Positions 48,831-62,733 of a DNA stretch of 64,000 bases are shown piece after piece. Each line of letters opens with the position of its first letter. The first letter of the stretch is position 1. The stretch lies in contig NW_027017993.1 of NCBI RefSeq assembly GCF_032854445.1, positions 80,803 through 144,802 on the forward strand, read 5' to 3'. A program made the translations under genes and the position numbers. This stretch comes from Liolophura sinensis. Its lineage: Eukaryota > Mollusca > Polyplacophora > Chitonida > Chitonidae. The notes below the pieces were generated by a model. It was not told the origin of the DNA. It did no database searches and saw nothing but the letters and a program-made list of their open reading frames with translations.

Positions 48831-51800
48831 ATGCGCAATTGGGCCAGACATCTCCAGCTGTTGAAAAATTGCAAATTTCCTTGGTTTCCATGGAGTAAGA
48901 GCCGTTGCTGGGCACGTGATCTTGACATCAATGATTATTCATTTGTGGCTACAGCCAAAAGTATTGGTCGGAGAGCAACGCGGTTTGCACCATTCGATTT
49001 CTCGTCAAAAAATACGTCGGATTAGCCTCTTACCAACAGCATTGGAACAGTTTTTCTACTTTTGGATTTTTGCCCGGTCTTTTTGCGAATTGAAATCGGC
49101 TACATTAACTATGTACAATCGCGACTGGTCATTACTATATTCAACTTTTCATTATAAGTTATGTGCCCTTCGGTAGCCCAGACGACGTCAAATCTTTGGG
49201 CCAAGCCCATTTAACTCACCCAGGAGTTGTCTTACTTCTAAGTCGAAGATAAACTCAATGTCTTTATCTACATGTAGAAAAACCACACCATTTGTATATA
49301 AAAAAACACAAGGTACTTGATACAGTCCGCTGTGAAAAGTACAATTGAACACTGACCCACATCAATAAGGTGCCAAAAGATGCGCAATTGGGCCAGGCAT
49401 CTCCAGCTGTTGAAAAATTGCAAATTTCCTTGGTTTCCATGGAGTAAGAGCCGTTGCTGGGCACGTGATCTTGACATCAATGATTATTCATTTGTGGCTA
49501 CAGCCAAAAGTATTGGTCGGAGAGCAACGCGGTTTGCACCATTCGATTTCTCGTCAAAAAATACGTCGGATTAGCCTCTTACCAGCAGCATTGGAACAGT
49601 TTTTCCACTTTTGGATTTTTGCCTGGTCTTTTTGCGAATTGAAATCGGCTACATTAACTATGTACAATCGCGACTGGTCATTACTATATTCAACTTTTCA
49701 TTATAAGTTATGTGCCCTTCGGTAGCCCAGACGACGTCAAATCTTTGGGCCAAGCCCATTTAACTCACCCAGCAAATGTCTTACTTCTAAGTCGAAGACA
49801 AACTCAATGTCTTTATCTACATGTAGAAAAACCACACCATTTGTATATAAAAAAAACACAAGGTACTTGATACAGTGCGCTGTAAAAAGTACAATTGAAC
49901 ACTGACCCACATCAATAAGGTGCCAAAAGATGCGCAATTGGGCCAGGCATCTCCAGCTGTTGAAAAATTGCAAATTTCCTTGGTTTCCATGGAGTAAGAG
50001 CCGTTGCTGGGCACGTGATCTTGACATCAATGATTATTCATTTGCGGCTACAGCCAAAAGTATTGGTCGGAGAGCAACGCGGTTTGCACCATTCGATTTC
50101 TCGTCAAAAAAATACGTCGGATTAGCCTCTTACCAGCAGCATTGGAACAGTTTTTCCACTTTTGGATTTTTGCCTGGTCTTTTTGCGAATTGAAATCGGC
50201 TACATTAACTATGTACAATCGCGACTGGTCATTACTATATTCAACTTTTCATTATAAGTTATGTGCCCTTCGGTAGCCCAGACGACGTCAAATCTTTGGG
50301 CCAAGCCCATTTAACTCACCCAGGAGTTGTCTTACTTCTAAGTCGAAGATAAACTCAATGTCTTTATCTACATGTAGAAAAACCACACCATTTGTATATA
50401 AAAAAACACAAGGTACTTGATACAGTCCGCTGTAAAAAGTACAATTGAACACTGACCCACATCAATAAGGTGCCAAAAGATGCGCAATTGGGCCAGGCAT
50501 CTCCAGCTGTTGAAAAATTGCAAATTTCCTTGGTTTCCATGGAGTAAGAGCCGTTGCTGGGCACGTGATCTTGACATCAATGATTATTCATTTGTGGCTA
50601 CAGCCAAAAGTATTGGTCGGAGAGCAACGCGGTTTGCACCATTCGATTTCTCGTCAAAAAATACGTCGGATTAGCCTCTTACCAGCAGCATTGGAACAGT
50701 TTTTCCACTTTTGGATTTTTGCCTGGTCTTTTTGCGAATTGAAATCGGCTACATTAACTATGTACAATCGCGACTGGTCATTACTATATTCAACTTTTCA
50801 TTATAAGTTATGTGCCCTTCGGTAGCCCAGACGACGTCAAATCTTTGGGCCAAGCCCATTTAACTCACATAGCAAATGTCTTACTTCTAAGTCGAAGACA
50901 AACTCAATGTCTTTATCTACATGTAGAAAAACCACACCATTTGTATATAAAAAAACACAAGGTACTTGATACAGTCCGCTGTAAAAAGTACAATTGAACA
51001 CTGACCCACATCAATAAGGTGCCAAAAGATGCGTAATTGGGCCAGGCATCTCCAGCTGTTGATAAATTGCAAATTTCCTTGGTTTCCATGGAGTAAGAGA
51101 CGTTGCTGGGCACGTGATCTTGACATCAATGATTATTCATTTGTGGCTACAGCCAAAAGTATTGGTCGGAGAGCAACGCGGTTTGCACCATTCGATTTCT
51201 CGTCAAAAAATACGTCGGATTAGCCTCTTACCAGCAGCATTGGAACAGTTTTTCCACTTTTGGATTTTTGCCTGGTCTTTTTGCGAATTGAAATCGGCTA
51301 CATTAACTATGTACAATCGCGAGTGGTCATTACTATATTCAACTTTTCATTATAAGTTATGTGCCCTTCGGTAGCCCAGACGACGTCAAATCTTTGGGCC
51401 AAGCCCATTTAACTCACCCAGCAAATGTCTTACTTCTAAGTCGAAGACAAACTCAATGTCTTTATCTACATGTAGAAAAACCACACCATTTGTATATAAA
51501 AAAAACACAAGGTACTTGATACAGTGCGCTGTAAAAATTACAATTGAACACTGACCCACATCAATAAGGTGCCAAAAGATGCGCAATTGGGCCAGGCATC
51601 TCCAGCTGTTGAAAAATTGCAAATTTCCTTGGTTTCCATGGAGTAAGAGCCGTTGCTGGGCACGTGATCTTGACATCAATGATTATTCATTTGTGGCTAC
51701 AGCCAAAAGTATTGGTCGGAGAGCAACGCGGTTTGCACCATTCGATTTCTCGTCAAAAAATACGTCGGATTAGCCTCTTACCAACAGCATTGGAACAGTT

Positions 51801-52300
51801 TTTCTACTTTTGGATTTTTGCCTGGTCTTTTTGCGAATTGAAATCGGCTACATTAACTATGTACAATCGCGACTGGTCATTACTATATTCAACTTTTCAT
51901 TATAAGTTATGTGCCCTTCGGTAGCCCAGACGACGTCAAATCTTTGGGCCAAGCCCATTTAACTCACCCAGGAGTTGTCTTACTTCTAAGTCGAAGATAA
52001 ACTCAATGTCTTTATCTACATGTAGAAAAACCACACCATTTGTATATAAAAAAACACAAGGTACTTGATACAGTCCGCTGTGAAAAGTACAATTGAACAC
52101 TGACCCACATCAATAAGGTGCCAAAAGATGCGCAATTGGGCCAGGCATCTCCAGCTGTTGAAAAATTGCAAATTTCCTTGGTTTCCATGGAGTAAGAGCC
52201 GTTGCTGGGCACGTGATCTTGACATCAATGATTATTCATTTGTGGCTACAGCCAAAAGTATTGGTCGGAGAGCAACGCGGTTTGCACCATTCGATTTCTC
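48831..52300 (+). repeat. Five-monomer HOR, period 2,748 bp, two partial copies
   Basis: Monomers 48831 and 49380 are matched by 51579 and 52128. Both pairs show TACCAACAGC with TTTTTCTAC, then CCCAGGAGTTG, GAAGATAAACTC, a 7 A tract and CTGTGAAAAGTAC (49332 and 52080). The match covers a little over 1 kb. CTGTGAAAAG also occurs near 42183. Confidence 0.6.
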
Positions 52301-55300
52301 GTCAAAAAATACGTCGGATTAGCCTCTTACCAACAGCATTGGAACAGTTTTTCTACTTTTGGATTTTTGCCTGGTCTTTTTGCGAATTGAAATCGGCTAC
52401 ATTAACTATGTACAATCGCGACTGGTCATTACTATATTCAACTTTTCATTATAAGTTATGTGCCCTTCGGTAGCCCAGACGACGTCAAATCTTTGGGCCA
52501 AGCCCATTTAACTCACCCAGCAGTTGTCTTACTTCTAAGTCGAAGACAAACTCAATGTCTTTATCTACATGTAGAAAAACCACACCATTTGTATATAAAA
52601 AAAACACAAGGTACTTGATACAGTCCGCTGTAAAAAGTACAATTGAACACTGACCCACATCAATAAGGTGCCAAAAGATGCGCAATTGGGCCAGGCATCT
52701 CCAGCTGTTGAAAAATTGCAAATTTCCTTGGTTTCCATGGAGTAAGAGCCGTTGCTGGGCACGTGATCTTGACATCAATGATTATTCATTTGTGGCTACA
52801 GCCAAAAGTATTGGTCGGAGAGCAACGCGGTTTGCACCATTCGATTTCTCGTCAAAAAATACGTCGGATTAGCCTCTTACCAGCAGCATTGGAACAGTTT
52901 TTCCACTTTTGGATTTTTGCCTGGTATTTTTTCTAATTGAAATCGGCTACATTAACTATGTACAATCGCGACTGGTCATTACTATATTCAACTTTTCATT
53001 ATAAGTTATGTGCCCTTCGGTAGCCCAGACGACGTCAAATCTTTGGGCCAAGCCCATTTAACTCACCCAGCAAATGTCTTACTTCTAAGTCGAAAACAAA
53101 CTCAATGTCTTTATCTACATATAGAAAAACCACACCATTTGTATATAAAAAAACACAAGGTACTTGATACAGTCCGCTGTAAAAAGTACAATTGAACACT
53201 GACCCACATCAATAAGGTGCCAAAAGATGCGCAATTGGGCCAGGCATCTCCAGCTGTTGAAAAATTGCAAATTTCCTTGGTTTCCATGGAGTAAGAGCCG
53301 TTGCTGGGCACGTGATCTTGACATCAATGATTATTCATTTGTGGCTACAGCCAAAAGTATTGGTCGGAGAGCAACGCGGTTTGCACCATTCGATTTCTCG
53401 TCAAAAAATACGTCGGATTAGCCTCTTACCAGCAGCATTGGAACAGTTTTTCTACTTTTGGATTTTTGCCTGGTCTTTTTGCGAATTGAAATCGGCTACA
53501 TTAACTATGTACAATCGCGACTGGTCATTACTATATTCAACTTTTCATTATAACTTATGTGCCCTTCGGTAGCCCAGACGACGTCAAATCTTTGGGCCAA
53601 GCCCATTTAACTCACCCAGCAGTTGTCTTACTTCTAAGTCGAAGACAAACTCAATGTCTTTATCTACATGTAGAAAAACCACACCATTTGTATATAAAAA
53701 AAACACAAGGTACTTGATACAGTCCGCTGTAAAAAGTACAGTTGAACACTGACCCACATCAATAAGGTGCCAAAAGATGCGCAATTGGACCAGGCATCTC
53801 CAGCTGTTGAAAAATTGCAAATTTCCTTGGTTTCCATGGAGTAAGAGCCGTTGCTGGGCACGTGATCTTGACATCAATGATTATTCATTTGTGGCTACAG
53901 CCAAAAGTATTGGTCGGAGAGCAACGCGGTTTGCACCATTCGATTTCTCGTCAAAAGATACGTCGGATTAGCCTCTTACCAGCAGCATTGGAACAGTTTT
54001 TCTACTTTTGAATTTTTGCCGGGTCTTTTTGCGAATTGAAATCGGCTACATTAACTATGTACAATCGCGACTGGTCATTACTATATTCAACTTTTCATTA
54101 TAAGTTATGTGCCCTTCGGTAGCCCAGACGACGTCAAATCTTTGGGCCAAGCCCATTTAACTCACCCAGCAGTTGTCTTACTTCTAAGTCGAAGACAAAC
54201 TCAATGTCTTTATCTACATGTAGAAAAACCACACCATTTGTATATAAAAAAAACACAAGGTACTTGATACAGTCCGCTGTAAAAAGTACAATTGAACACT
54301 GACCCACATCAATAAGGTGCCAAAAGATGCGCAATTGGGCCAGGCATCTCCAGCTGTTGAAAAATTGCAAATTTCCTTGGTTTCCATGGAGTAAGAGCCG
54401 TTGCTGGGCACGTGATCTTGACATCAATGATTATTCATTTGTGGCTACAGCCAAAAGTATTGGTCGGAGAGCAACGCGGTTTGCACCATTCGATTTCTCG
54501 TCAAAAGGTACGTCGGATTAGCCTCTTACCAGCAGCATTGGAACAGTTTTTCTACTTTTGGATTTTTGCCTGGTCTTTTTGCGAATTGAAATCGGCTACA
54601 TTAACTATGTACAATCGCGACTGGTCATTACTATATTCAACTTTTCATTATAAGTTATGTGCCCTTCGGTAGCCCAGACGACGTCAAATCTTTGGGCCAA
54701 GCCCATTTAACTCACCCAGCAGTTGTCTTACTTCTAAGTCGAAGACAAACTCAATGTCTTTATCTACATGTAGAAAAACCACACCATTTGTATATAAAAA
54801 AAACACAAGGTACTTGATACAGTCCGCTGTAAAAAGTACAATTGAACACTGACCCACATCAATAAGGTGCCAAAAGATGCGCAATTGGGCCAGGCATCTC
54901 CAGCTGTTGAAAAATTGCAAATTTCCTTGGTTTCCATGGAGTAAGAGCCGTTGCTGGGCACGTGATCTTGACATCAATGATTATTCATTTGTGGCTACAG
55001 CCAAAAGTATTGGTCGGAGAGCAACGCGGTTTGCACCATTCGATTTCTCGTCAAAAGATACGTCGGATTAGCCTCTTACCAGCAGCATTGGAACAGTTTT
55101 TCTACTTTTGGATTTTTGCCTGGTCTTTTTGCGAATTGAAATCGGCTACATTAACTATGTACAATCGCGACTGGTCATTACTATATTCAACTTTTCATTA
55201 TAAGTTATGTGCCCTTCGGTAGCCCAGACGACGTCAAATCTTTGGGCCAAGCCCATTTAACTCACCCAGCAGTTGTCTTACTTCTAAGTCGAAGACAAGC

Positions 55301-55426
55301 TCAATGTCTTTATCTACATGTAGAAAAACCACACCATTTGTATATAAAAAAAACACAAGGTACTTGATACAGTCCCCTGTAAAAAGTACAATTGAACACT
55401 GACCCACATCAATAAGGTGCCAAAAG

Positions 55427-55957
55427 ATGCGCAATTGGGCCAGGCATCTCCAGCTGTTGAAAAATTGCAAATTTCCTTGGTTTCCATGGAGTAAGAGCCG
55501 TTGCTGGGCACGTGATCTTGACATCAATGATTATTCATTTGTGGCTACAGCCAAAAGTATTGGTCGGAGAGCATTTTCTCGTCAAAAAATACGTCGGATT
55601 AGCCTCTTACCAGCAGCATTGGAACAGTTTTTCTACTTTTGGATTTTTGCCTGGTATTTTTGCGAATTGAAATCGGCTACATTAACTATGTACAATCGCG
55701 ACTGGTCATTACTATATTCAACTTTTCATTATAAGTTATGTGCCCTTCGGTAGCCCAGACGACGTCAAATCTTTGGGCCAAGCCCATTTAACTCACCCAG
55801 CAAATGTCTTACTTCTAAGTCGAAGACAAACCCAATGTCTTTATCTACATGTAGAAAAACCACACCATTTGTATATAAAAAAAACACAAGGTACTTGATA
55901 CAGTCCGCTGTAAAAAGTACAATTGAACACTGACCCACATCAATAAGGTGCCAAAAG
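55427..55957 (+). repeat. Monomer with a net 19 bp deletion
   Basis: This copy is 531 bp. At 55571-55582 GGAGAGCA runs straight into TTTTCTCGTC, removing the ACGCGGTTTGCACCATT region present in every other copy. The junction has one extra T relative to a clean excision. The preceding (54877) and following (55958) monomers share TCAAAAGATACG, GACAAGCTC and CAGTCCCCTG, so a two-monomer unit seems duplicated around the deleted copy. Confidence 0.9.
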
Positions 55958-56139
55958 ATGCGCAATTGGGCCAGGCATCTCCAGCTGTTGAAAAATTGCA
56001 AATTTCCTTGGTTTCCATGGAGTAAGAGCCGTTGCTGGGCACGTGATCTTGACATCAATGATTATTCATTTGTGGCTACAGCCAAAAGTATTGGTCGGAG
56101 AGCAACGCGGTTTGCACCATTCGATTTCTCGTCAAAAGA

Positions 56140-59100
56140 TACGTCGGATTAGCCTCTTACCAGCAGCATTGGAACAGTTTTTCTACTTTTGGATTTTTGC
56201 CTGGTCTTTTTGCGAATTGAAATCGGCTACATTAACTATGTACAATCGCGACTGGTCATTACTATATTCAACTTTTCATTATAAGTTATGTGCCCTTCGG
56301 TAGCCCAGACGACGTCAAATCTTTGGGCCAAGCCCATTTAACTCACCCAGCAGTTGTCTTACTTCTAAGTCGAAGACAAGCTCAATGTCTTTATCTACAT
56401 GTAGAAAAACCACACCATTTGTATATAAAAAAAACACAAGGTACTTGATACAGTCCCCTGTAAAAAGTACAATTGAACACTGACCCACATCAATAAGGTG
56501 CCAAAAGATGCGCAATTGGGCCAGGCATCTCCAGCTGTTGAAAAATTGCAAATTTCCTTGGTTTCCATGGAGTAAGAGCCGTTGCTGGGCACGTGATCTT
56601 GACATCAATGATTATTCATTTGTGGCTACAGCCAAAAGTATTAGTCGGAGAGCAACGCAGTTTGCACCATTCGATTTCTCGTCAAAAAATACGTCGGATT
56701 AGCCTCTTACCAGCAGCATTGGAACAGTTTTTCCACTTTTGGATTTTTGCCTTGTATTTTTGCGAATTGAAATCGGCTACATTAACTATGTACAATCGCG
56801 ACTGGTCATTACTATATTCAACTTTTCATTATAAGTTATGTGCCCTTCGGTAGCCCAGACGACGTCAAATCTTTGGGCCAAGCCCATTTAACTCACCCAG
56901 CAAATGTCTTACTTCTAAGTCGAAGACAAACTCAATGTCTTTATCTACATGTAGAAAAACCACACCATTTGTATATAAAAAAAACACAAGGTACTTGATA
57001 CAGTCCGCTGTAAAAAGTACAATTGAACACTGACCCACATCAATAAGGTGCCAAAAGATGCGCAATTGGGCCAGGCATCTCCAGCTGTTGAAAAATTGCA
57101 AATTTCCTTGGTTTCCATGGAGTAAGAGCCGTTGCTGGGCACGTGATCTTGACATCAATGATTATTCATTTGTGGCTACAGCCAAAAGTATTGGTCGGAG
57201 AGCAACGCGGTTTGCACCATTCGATTTCTCGTCAAAAAATACGTTGGATTAGCCTCTTACCAGCAGCATTGGAACAGTTTTTCCACTTTTGGATTTTTGC
57301 CTGGTATTTTTTCTAATTGAAATCGGCTACATTAACTATGTACAATCGCGACTGGTCATTACTATATTCAACTTTTCATTATAAGTTATGTGCCCTTCGG
57401 TAGCCCAGACGACGTCAAATCTTTGGGCCAAGCCCATTTAACTCACCCAGCAAATGTCTTACTTCTAAGTCGAAGACAAACTCAATGTCTTTATCTACAT
57501 GTAGAAAAACCACACCATTTGTATATAAAAAAACACAAGGTACTTGATACAGTCCGCTGTAAAAAGTACAATTGAACACTGACCCACATCAATAAGGTGC
57601 CAAAAGATGCGCAATTGGGCCAGGCATCTCCAGCTGTTGAAAAATTGCAAATTTCCTTGGTTTCCATGGAGTAAGAGCCGTTGCTGGGCACGTGATCTTG
57701 ACATCAATGATTATTCATTTGTGGCTACAGCCAAAAGTATTGGTCGGAGAGCAACGCGGTTTGCACCATTCGATTTCTCGTCAAAAAATACGTCGGATTA
57801 GCCTCTTACCAGCAGCATTGGAACAGTTTTTCTACTTTTGGACTTTTGCCTGGTCTTTTTGCGAATTGAAATCGGCTACATTAACTATGTACAATCGCGA
57901 CTGGTCATTACTATATTCAACTTTTCATTATAAGTTATGTGCCCTTCGGTAGCCCAGACGACGTCAAATATTTGGGCCAAGCCCATTTAACTCACCCAGC
58001 AGTTGTCTTACTTCTAAGTCGAAGACAAACTCAATGTCTTTATCTACATGTAGAAAAACCACACCATTTGTATATAAAAAAAACACAAGGTACTTGATAC
58101 AGTCCGCTGTAAAAAGTACAATTGAACACTGACCCACATCAATAAGGTGCCAAAAGATGCGCAATTGGGCCAGGCATCTCCAGCTGTTGAAAAATTGCAA
58201 ATTTCCTTGGTTTCCATGGAGTAAGAGCCGTTGCTGGGCACGTGATCTTGACATCAATGATTATTCATTTGTGGCTACAGCCAAAAGTATTGGTCGGAGA
58301 GCAACGTGGTTTGCACCATTCGATTTCTCGTCAAAAAATACGTCGGATTAGCCTCTTACCAGCAGCATTGGAACAGTTTTTCCACTTTTGGATTTTTGCC
58401 TGGTGTTTTTTCTAATTGAAATCGGCTACATTAACTATGTACAATCGCGACTGGTCATTACTATATTCAACTTTTCATTATAAGTTATGTGCCCTTCGGT
58501 AGCCCAGACGACGTCAAATCTTTGGGCCAAGCCCATTTAACTCACCCAGCAAATGTCTTACTTCTAAGTCGAAGACAAACTCAATGTCTTTATCTACATG
58601 TAGAAAAACCACACCATTTGTATATAAAAAAAACACAAGGTACTTGATACAGTCCGCTGTAAAAAGTACAATTGAACACTGACCCACATCAATAAGGTGC
58701 CAAAAGATGCGCAATTGGGCCAGGCATCTCCAGCTGTTGAAAAATTGCAAATTTCCTTGGTTTCCATGGAGTAAGAGCCGTTGCCGGGCACGTGATCTTG
58801 ACATCAATGATTATTCATTTGTGGCTATAGCCAAAAGTATTGGTCGGAGAGCAACGCGGTTTGCACCATTCGATTTTTCGTCAAAAAATACGTCGGATTA
58901 GCCTCTTACCAGCAGCATTGGAACAGTTTTTCCACTTTTGGATTTTTGCCTGGTATTTTTTCTAATTGAAATCGGCTACATTAACTATGTACAATCGCGA
59001 CTGGTCATTACTATATTCAACTTTCCATTATAAGTTATGTGCCCTTCGGTAGCCCAGACGACGTCAAATCTTTGGGCCAAGCCCATTTAACTCACCCAGC

Positions 59101-59430
59101 AAATGTCTTACTTCTAAGTCGAAGACAAACTCAATGTCTTTATCTACATGTAGAAAAACCACACCATTTGTATATAAAAAAAACACAAGGTACTTGATAC
59201 AGTCCGCTGTAAAAAGTACAATTGAACACTGACCCACATCAATAAGGTGCCAAAAGATGCGCAATTGGGCCAGGCATCTCCAGCTGTTGAAAAATTGCAA
59301 ATTTCCTTGGTTTCCATGGAGTAAGAGCCGTTGCTGGGCACGTGATCTTGACATCAATGATTATTCATTTGTGGCTACAGCCAAAAGTATTGGTCGGAGA
59401 GCAACGCGGTTTGCACCATTCGATTTCTCG
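56140..59430 (+). repeat. Six-monomer HOR, period about 3,300 bp, copy 1
   Basis: Shared ordered markers with 59440-62733 are GACAAGCTC, CAGTCCCCTG, CAACGCAGTTTGC with GCCTTGTATTTTTGCG, ATACGTTGGATT, a 7 A tract, then TTGCCGGGCACG with GGCTATAGCC and GATTTTTCGTC. Offsets are 3,299-3,303 bp. Private changes in this copy include TATTAGTCGG near 56641, GGACTTTTGCC near 57841 and CAAATATTTGGG near 57966. Confidence 0.78.
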
Positions 59431-59439
59431 TCAAAAAAT

Positions 59440-62400
59440 ACGTCGGATTAGCCTCTTACCAGCAGCATTGGAACAGTTTTTCTACTTTTGGATTTTTGCC
59501 TGGTCTTTTTGCGAATTGAAATCGGCTACATTAACTATGTACAATCGCGACTGGTCATTACTATATTCAACTTTTCATTATAAGTTATGTGCCCTTCGGT
59601 AGCCCAGACGACGTCAAATCTTTGGGCCAAGCCCATTTAACTCACCCAGCAGTTGTCTTACTTCTAAGTCGAAGACAAGCTCAATGTCTTTATCTACATG
59701 TAGAAAAACCACACCATTTGTATATAAAAAAAACACAAGGTACTTGATACAGTCCCCTGTAAAAAGTACAATTGAACACTGACCCACATCAATAAGGTGC
59801 CAAAAGATGCGCAATTGGGCCAGGCATCTCCAGCTGTTGAAAAATTGCAAATTTCCTTGGTTTCCATGGAGTAAGAGCCGTTGCTGGGCACGTGATCTTG
59901 ACATCAATGATTATTCATTTGTGGCTACAGCCAAAAGTATTGGTCGGAGAGCAACGCAGTTTGCACCATTCGATTTCTCGTCAAAAAATACGTCGGATTA
60001 GCCTCTTACCAGCAGCATTGGAACAGTTTTTCCACTTTTGGATTTTTGCCTTGTATTTTTGCGAATTGAAATCGGCTACATTAACTATGTACAATCGCGA
60101 CTGGTCATTACTATATTCAACTTTTCATTATAAGTTATGTGCCCTTCGGTAGCCCAGACGACGTCAAATCTTTGGGCCAAGCCCATTTAACTCACCCAGC
60201 AAATGTCTTACTTCTAAGTCGAAGACAAACTCAATGTCTTTATCTACATGTAGAAAAAACCACACCATTTGTATATAAAAAAAACACAAGGTACTTGATA
60301 CAGTCCGCTGTAAAAAGTACAATTGAACACTGACCCACATCAATAAGGTGCCAAAAGATGCGCAATTGGGCCAGGCATCTCCAGCTGTTGAAAAATTGCA
60401 AATTTCCTTGGTTTCCATGGAGTAAGAGCCGTTGCTGGGCACGTGATCTTGACATCAATGATTATTCATTTGTGGCTACAGCCAAAAGAATTGGTCGGAG
60501 AGCAACGCGGTTTGCACCATTCGATTTCTCGTCAAAAAATACGTTGGATTAGCCTTTTACCAGCAGCATTGGAACAGTTTTTCCACTTTTGGATTTTTGC
60601 CTGGTATTTTTTCTAATTGAAATCGGCTACATTAACTATGTACAATCGCGACTGGTCATTACTATATTCAACTTTTCATTATAAGTTATGTGCCCTTCGG
60701 TAGCCCAGACGACGTCAAATCTTTGGGCCAAGCCCATTTAACTCACCCAGCAAATGTCTTACTTCTAAGTCGAAGACAAACTCAATGTCTTTATCTACAT
60801 GTAGAAAAACCACACCATTTGTATATAAAAAAACACAAGGTACTTGATACAGTCCGCTGTAAAAAGTACAATTGAACACTGACCCACATCAATAAGGTGC
60901 CAAAAGATGCGCAATTGGGCCAGGCATCTCCAGCTGTTGAAAAATTGCAAATTTCCTTGGTTTCCATGGAGTAAGAGCCGTTGCTGGGCACGTGATCTTG
61001 ACATCAATGATTATTCATTTGTGGCTACAGCCAAAAGTATTGGTCGGAGAGCAACGCGGTTTGCACCATTCGATTTCTCGTCAAAAAATACGTCGGATTA
61101 GCCTCTTACCAGCAGCATTGGAACAGTTTTTCTACTTTTGGATTTTTGCCTGGTCTTTTAGCGAATTGAAATCGGCTACATTAACTATGTACAATCGCGA
61201 CTGGTCATTACTATATTCAACTTTTCATTATAAGTTATGTGCCCTTCGGTAGCCCAGACGACGTCAAATCTTTGGGCCAAGCCCATTTAACTCACCCAGC
61301 AGTTGTCTTACTTCTAAGTCGAAGACAAACTCAATGTCTTTATCTACATGTAGAAAAACCACACCATTTGTATATAAAAAAAACACAAGGTACTTGATAC
61401 AGTCCGCTGTAAAAAGTACAATTGAACACTGACCCACATCAATAAGGTGCCAAAAGATGCGCAATTGGGCCAGGCATCTCCAGCTGTTGAAAAATTGCAA
61501 ATTTCCTTGGTTCCATGGAGTAAGAGCCGTTGCTGGGGCACGTGATCTTGACATCAATGATTATTCATTTGTGGCTACAGCCAAAAGTATTGGTCGGAGA
61601 GCAACGCGGTTTGCACCATTCGATTTCTCGTCAAAAAATACGTCGGGATTAGCCTCTTACCAGCAGCATTGGAAACAGTTTTTCCACTTTTGGATTTTTG
61701 CCTGGTATTTTTTCTAATTGAAATCGGCTACATTAACTATGTACAATCGCGACTGGTCATTACTATATTCAACTTTTCATTATAAGTTATGTGCCCTTCG
61801 GTAGCCCAGACGACGTCAAATCTTTGGGCCAAGCCCATTTAACTCACCCAGCAAATGTCTTACTTCTAAGTCGAAGACAAACTCAATGTCTTTATCTACA
61901 TGTAGAAAAACCACACCATTTGTATATAAAAAAAACACAAGGTACTTGATACAGTCCCGCTGTAAAAAGTACAATTGAACACTGACCCACATCAATAAGG
62001 TGCCAAAAGATGCGCAATTGGGCCAGGCATCTCCAGCTGTTGAAAAATTGCAAATTTCCTTGGTTTCCATGGAGTAAGAGCCGTTGCCGGGCACGTGATC
62101 TTGACATCAATGATTATTCATTTGTGGCTATAGCCAAAAGTATTGGTCGGAGAGCAACGCGGTTTGCACCATTCGATTTTTCGTCAAAAAATACGTCGGA
62201 TTAGCCTCTTACCAGCAGCATTGGAACAGTTTTTCCACTTTTGGATTTTTGCCTGGTATTTTTTCTAATTGAAATCGGCTACATTAACTATGTACAATCG
62301 CGACTGGTCATTACTATATTCAACTTTTCATTATAAGTTATGTGCCCTTCGGTAGCCCAGACGACGTCAAATCTTTGGGCCAAGCCCATTTAACTCACCC

Positions 62401-62733
62401 AGCAAATGTCTTACTTCTAAGTCGAAGACAAACTCAATGTCTTTATCTACATGTAGAAAAACCACACCATTTGTATATAAAAAAAACACAAGGTACTTGA
62501 TACAGTCCGCTGTAAAAAGTACAATTGAACACTGACCCACATCAATAAGGTGCCAAAAGATGCGCAATTGGGCCAGGCATCTCCAGCTGTTTGAAAAATT
62601 GCAAATTTCCTTGGTTTCCATGGAGTAAGAGCCGTTGCTGGGCCACGTGATCTTGACATCAATGATTATTCATTTGTGGCTACAGCCAAAAGTATTGGTC
62701 GGAGAGCAACGCGGTTTGCACCATTCGATTTCT
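59440..62733 (+). repeat. Six-monomer HOR, period about 3,300 bp, copy 2
   Basis: Second copy of 56140-59430. It differs by CAACGTGG to CAACGCGG near 61607, AAAGAATTGG near 60488, and a series of single-base indels from 61511 onward. The offset to copy 1 drifts from 3,300 to 3,303 because of those indels. The HOR match ends where TCAAAAGGTACG (62740) replaces TCAAAAAATACG (59435). Confidence 0.75.

Larger units (their letters stand above)
38437..52640 (+). repeat. Sub-array III: CAGTGCGCTG / CAGGAGTTG alleles and variable A-tract
   Basis: Starts: 38937, 39487, 40038, 40584, 41134, 41682, 42232, 42782, 43331, 43881, 44430, 44981, 45530, 46080, 46630, 47182, 47732, 48282, 48831, 49380, 49930, 50480, 51029, 51579, 52128. 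Alleles largely private to this sub-array are CAGTGCGCTG (about 38.88 to 51.53 kb), CCCAGGAGTTG (40.43 to 51.97 kb), GAAGATAAACTC, TACCAACAGC and GATGCGTAATTGG. The A-tract after TATAT varies from 7 to 10 A, and the copy near 40500 also lacks one TA. Spacings therefore range from 546 to 552 bp, unlike the constant 550 of sub-array II. The type at positions 248-267 is mostly CTTTTTGCGAATTG. Confidence 0.82.
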
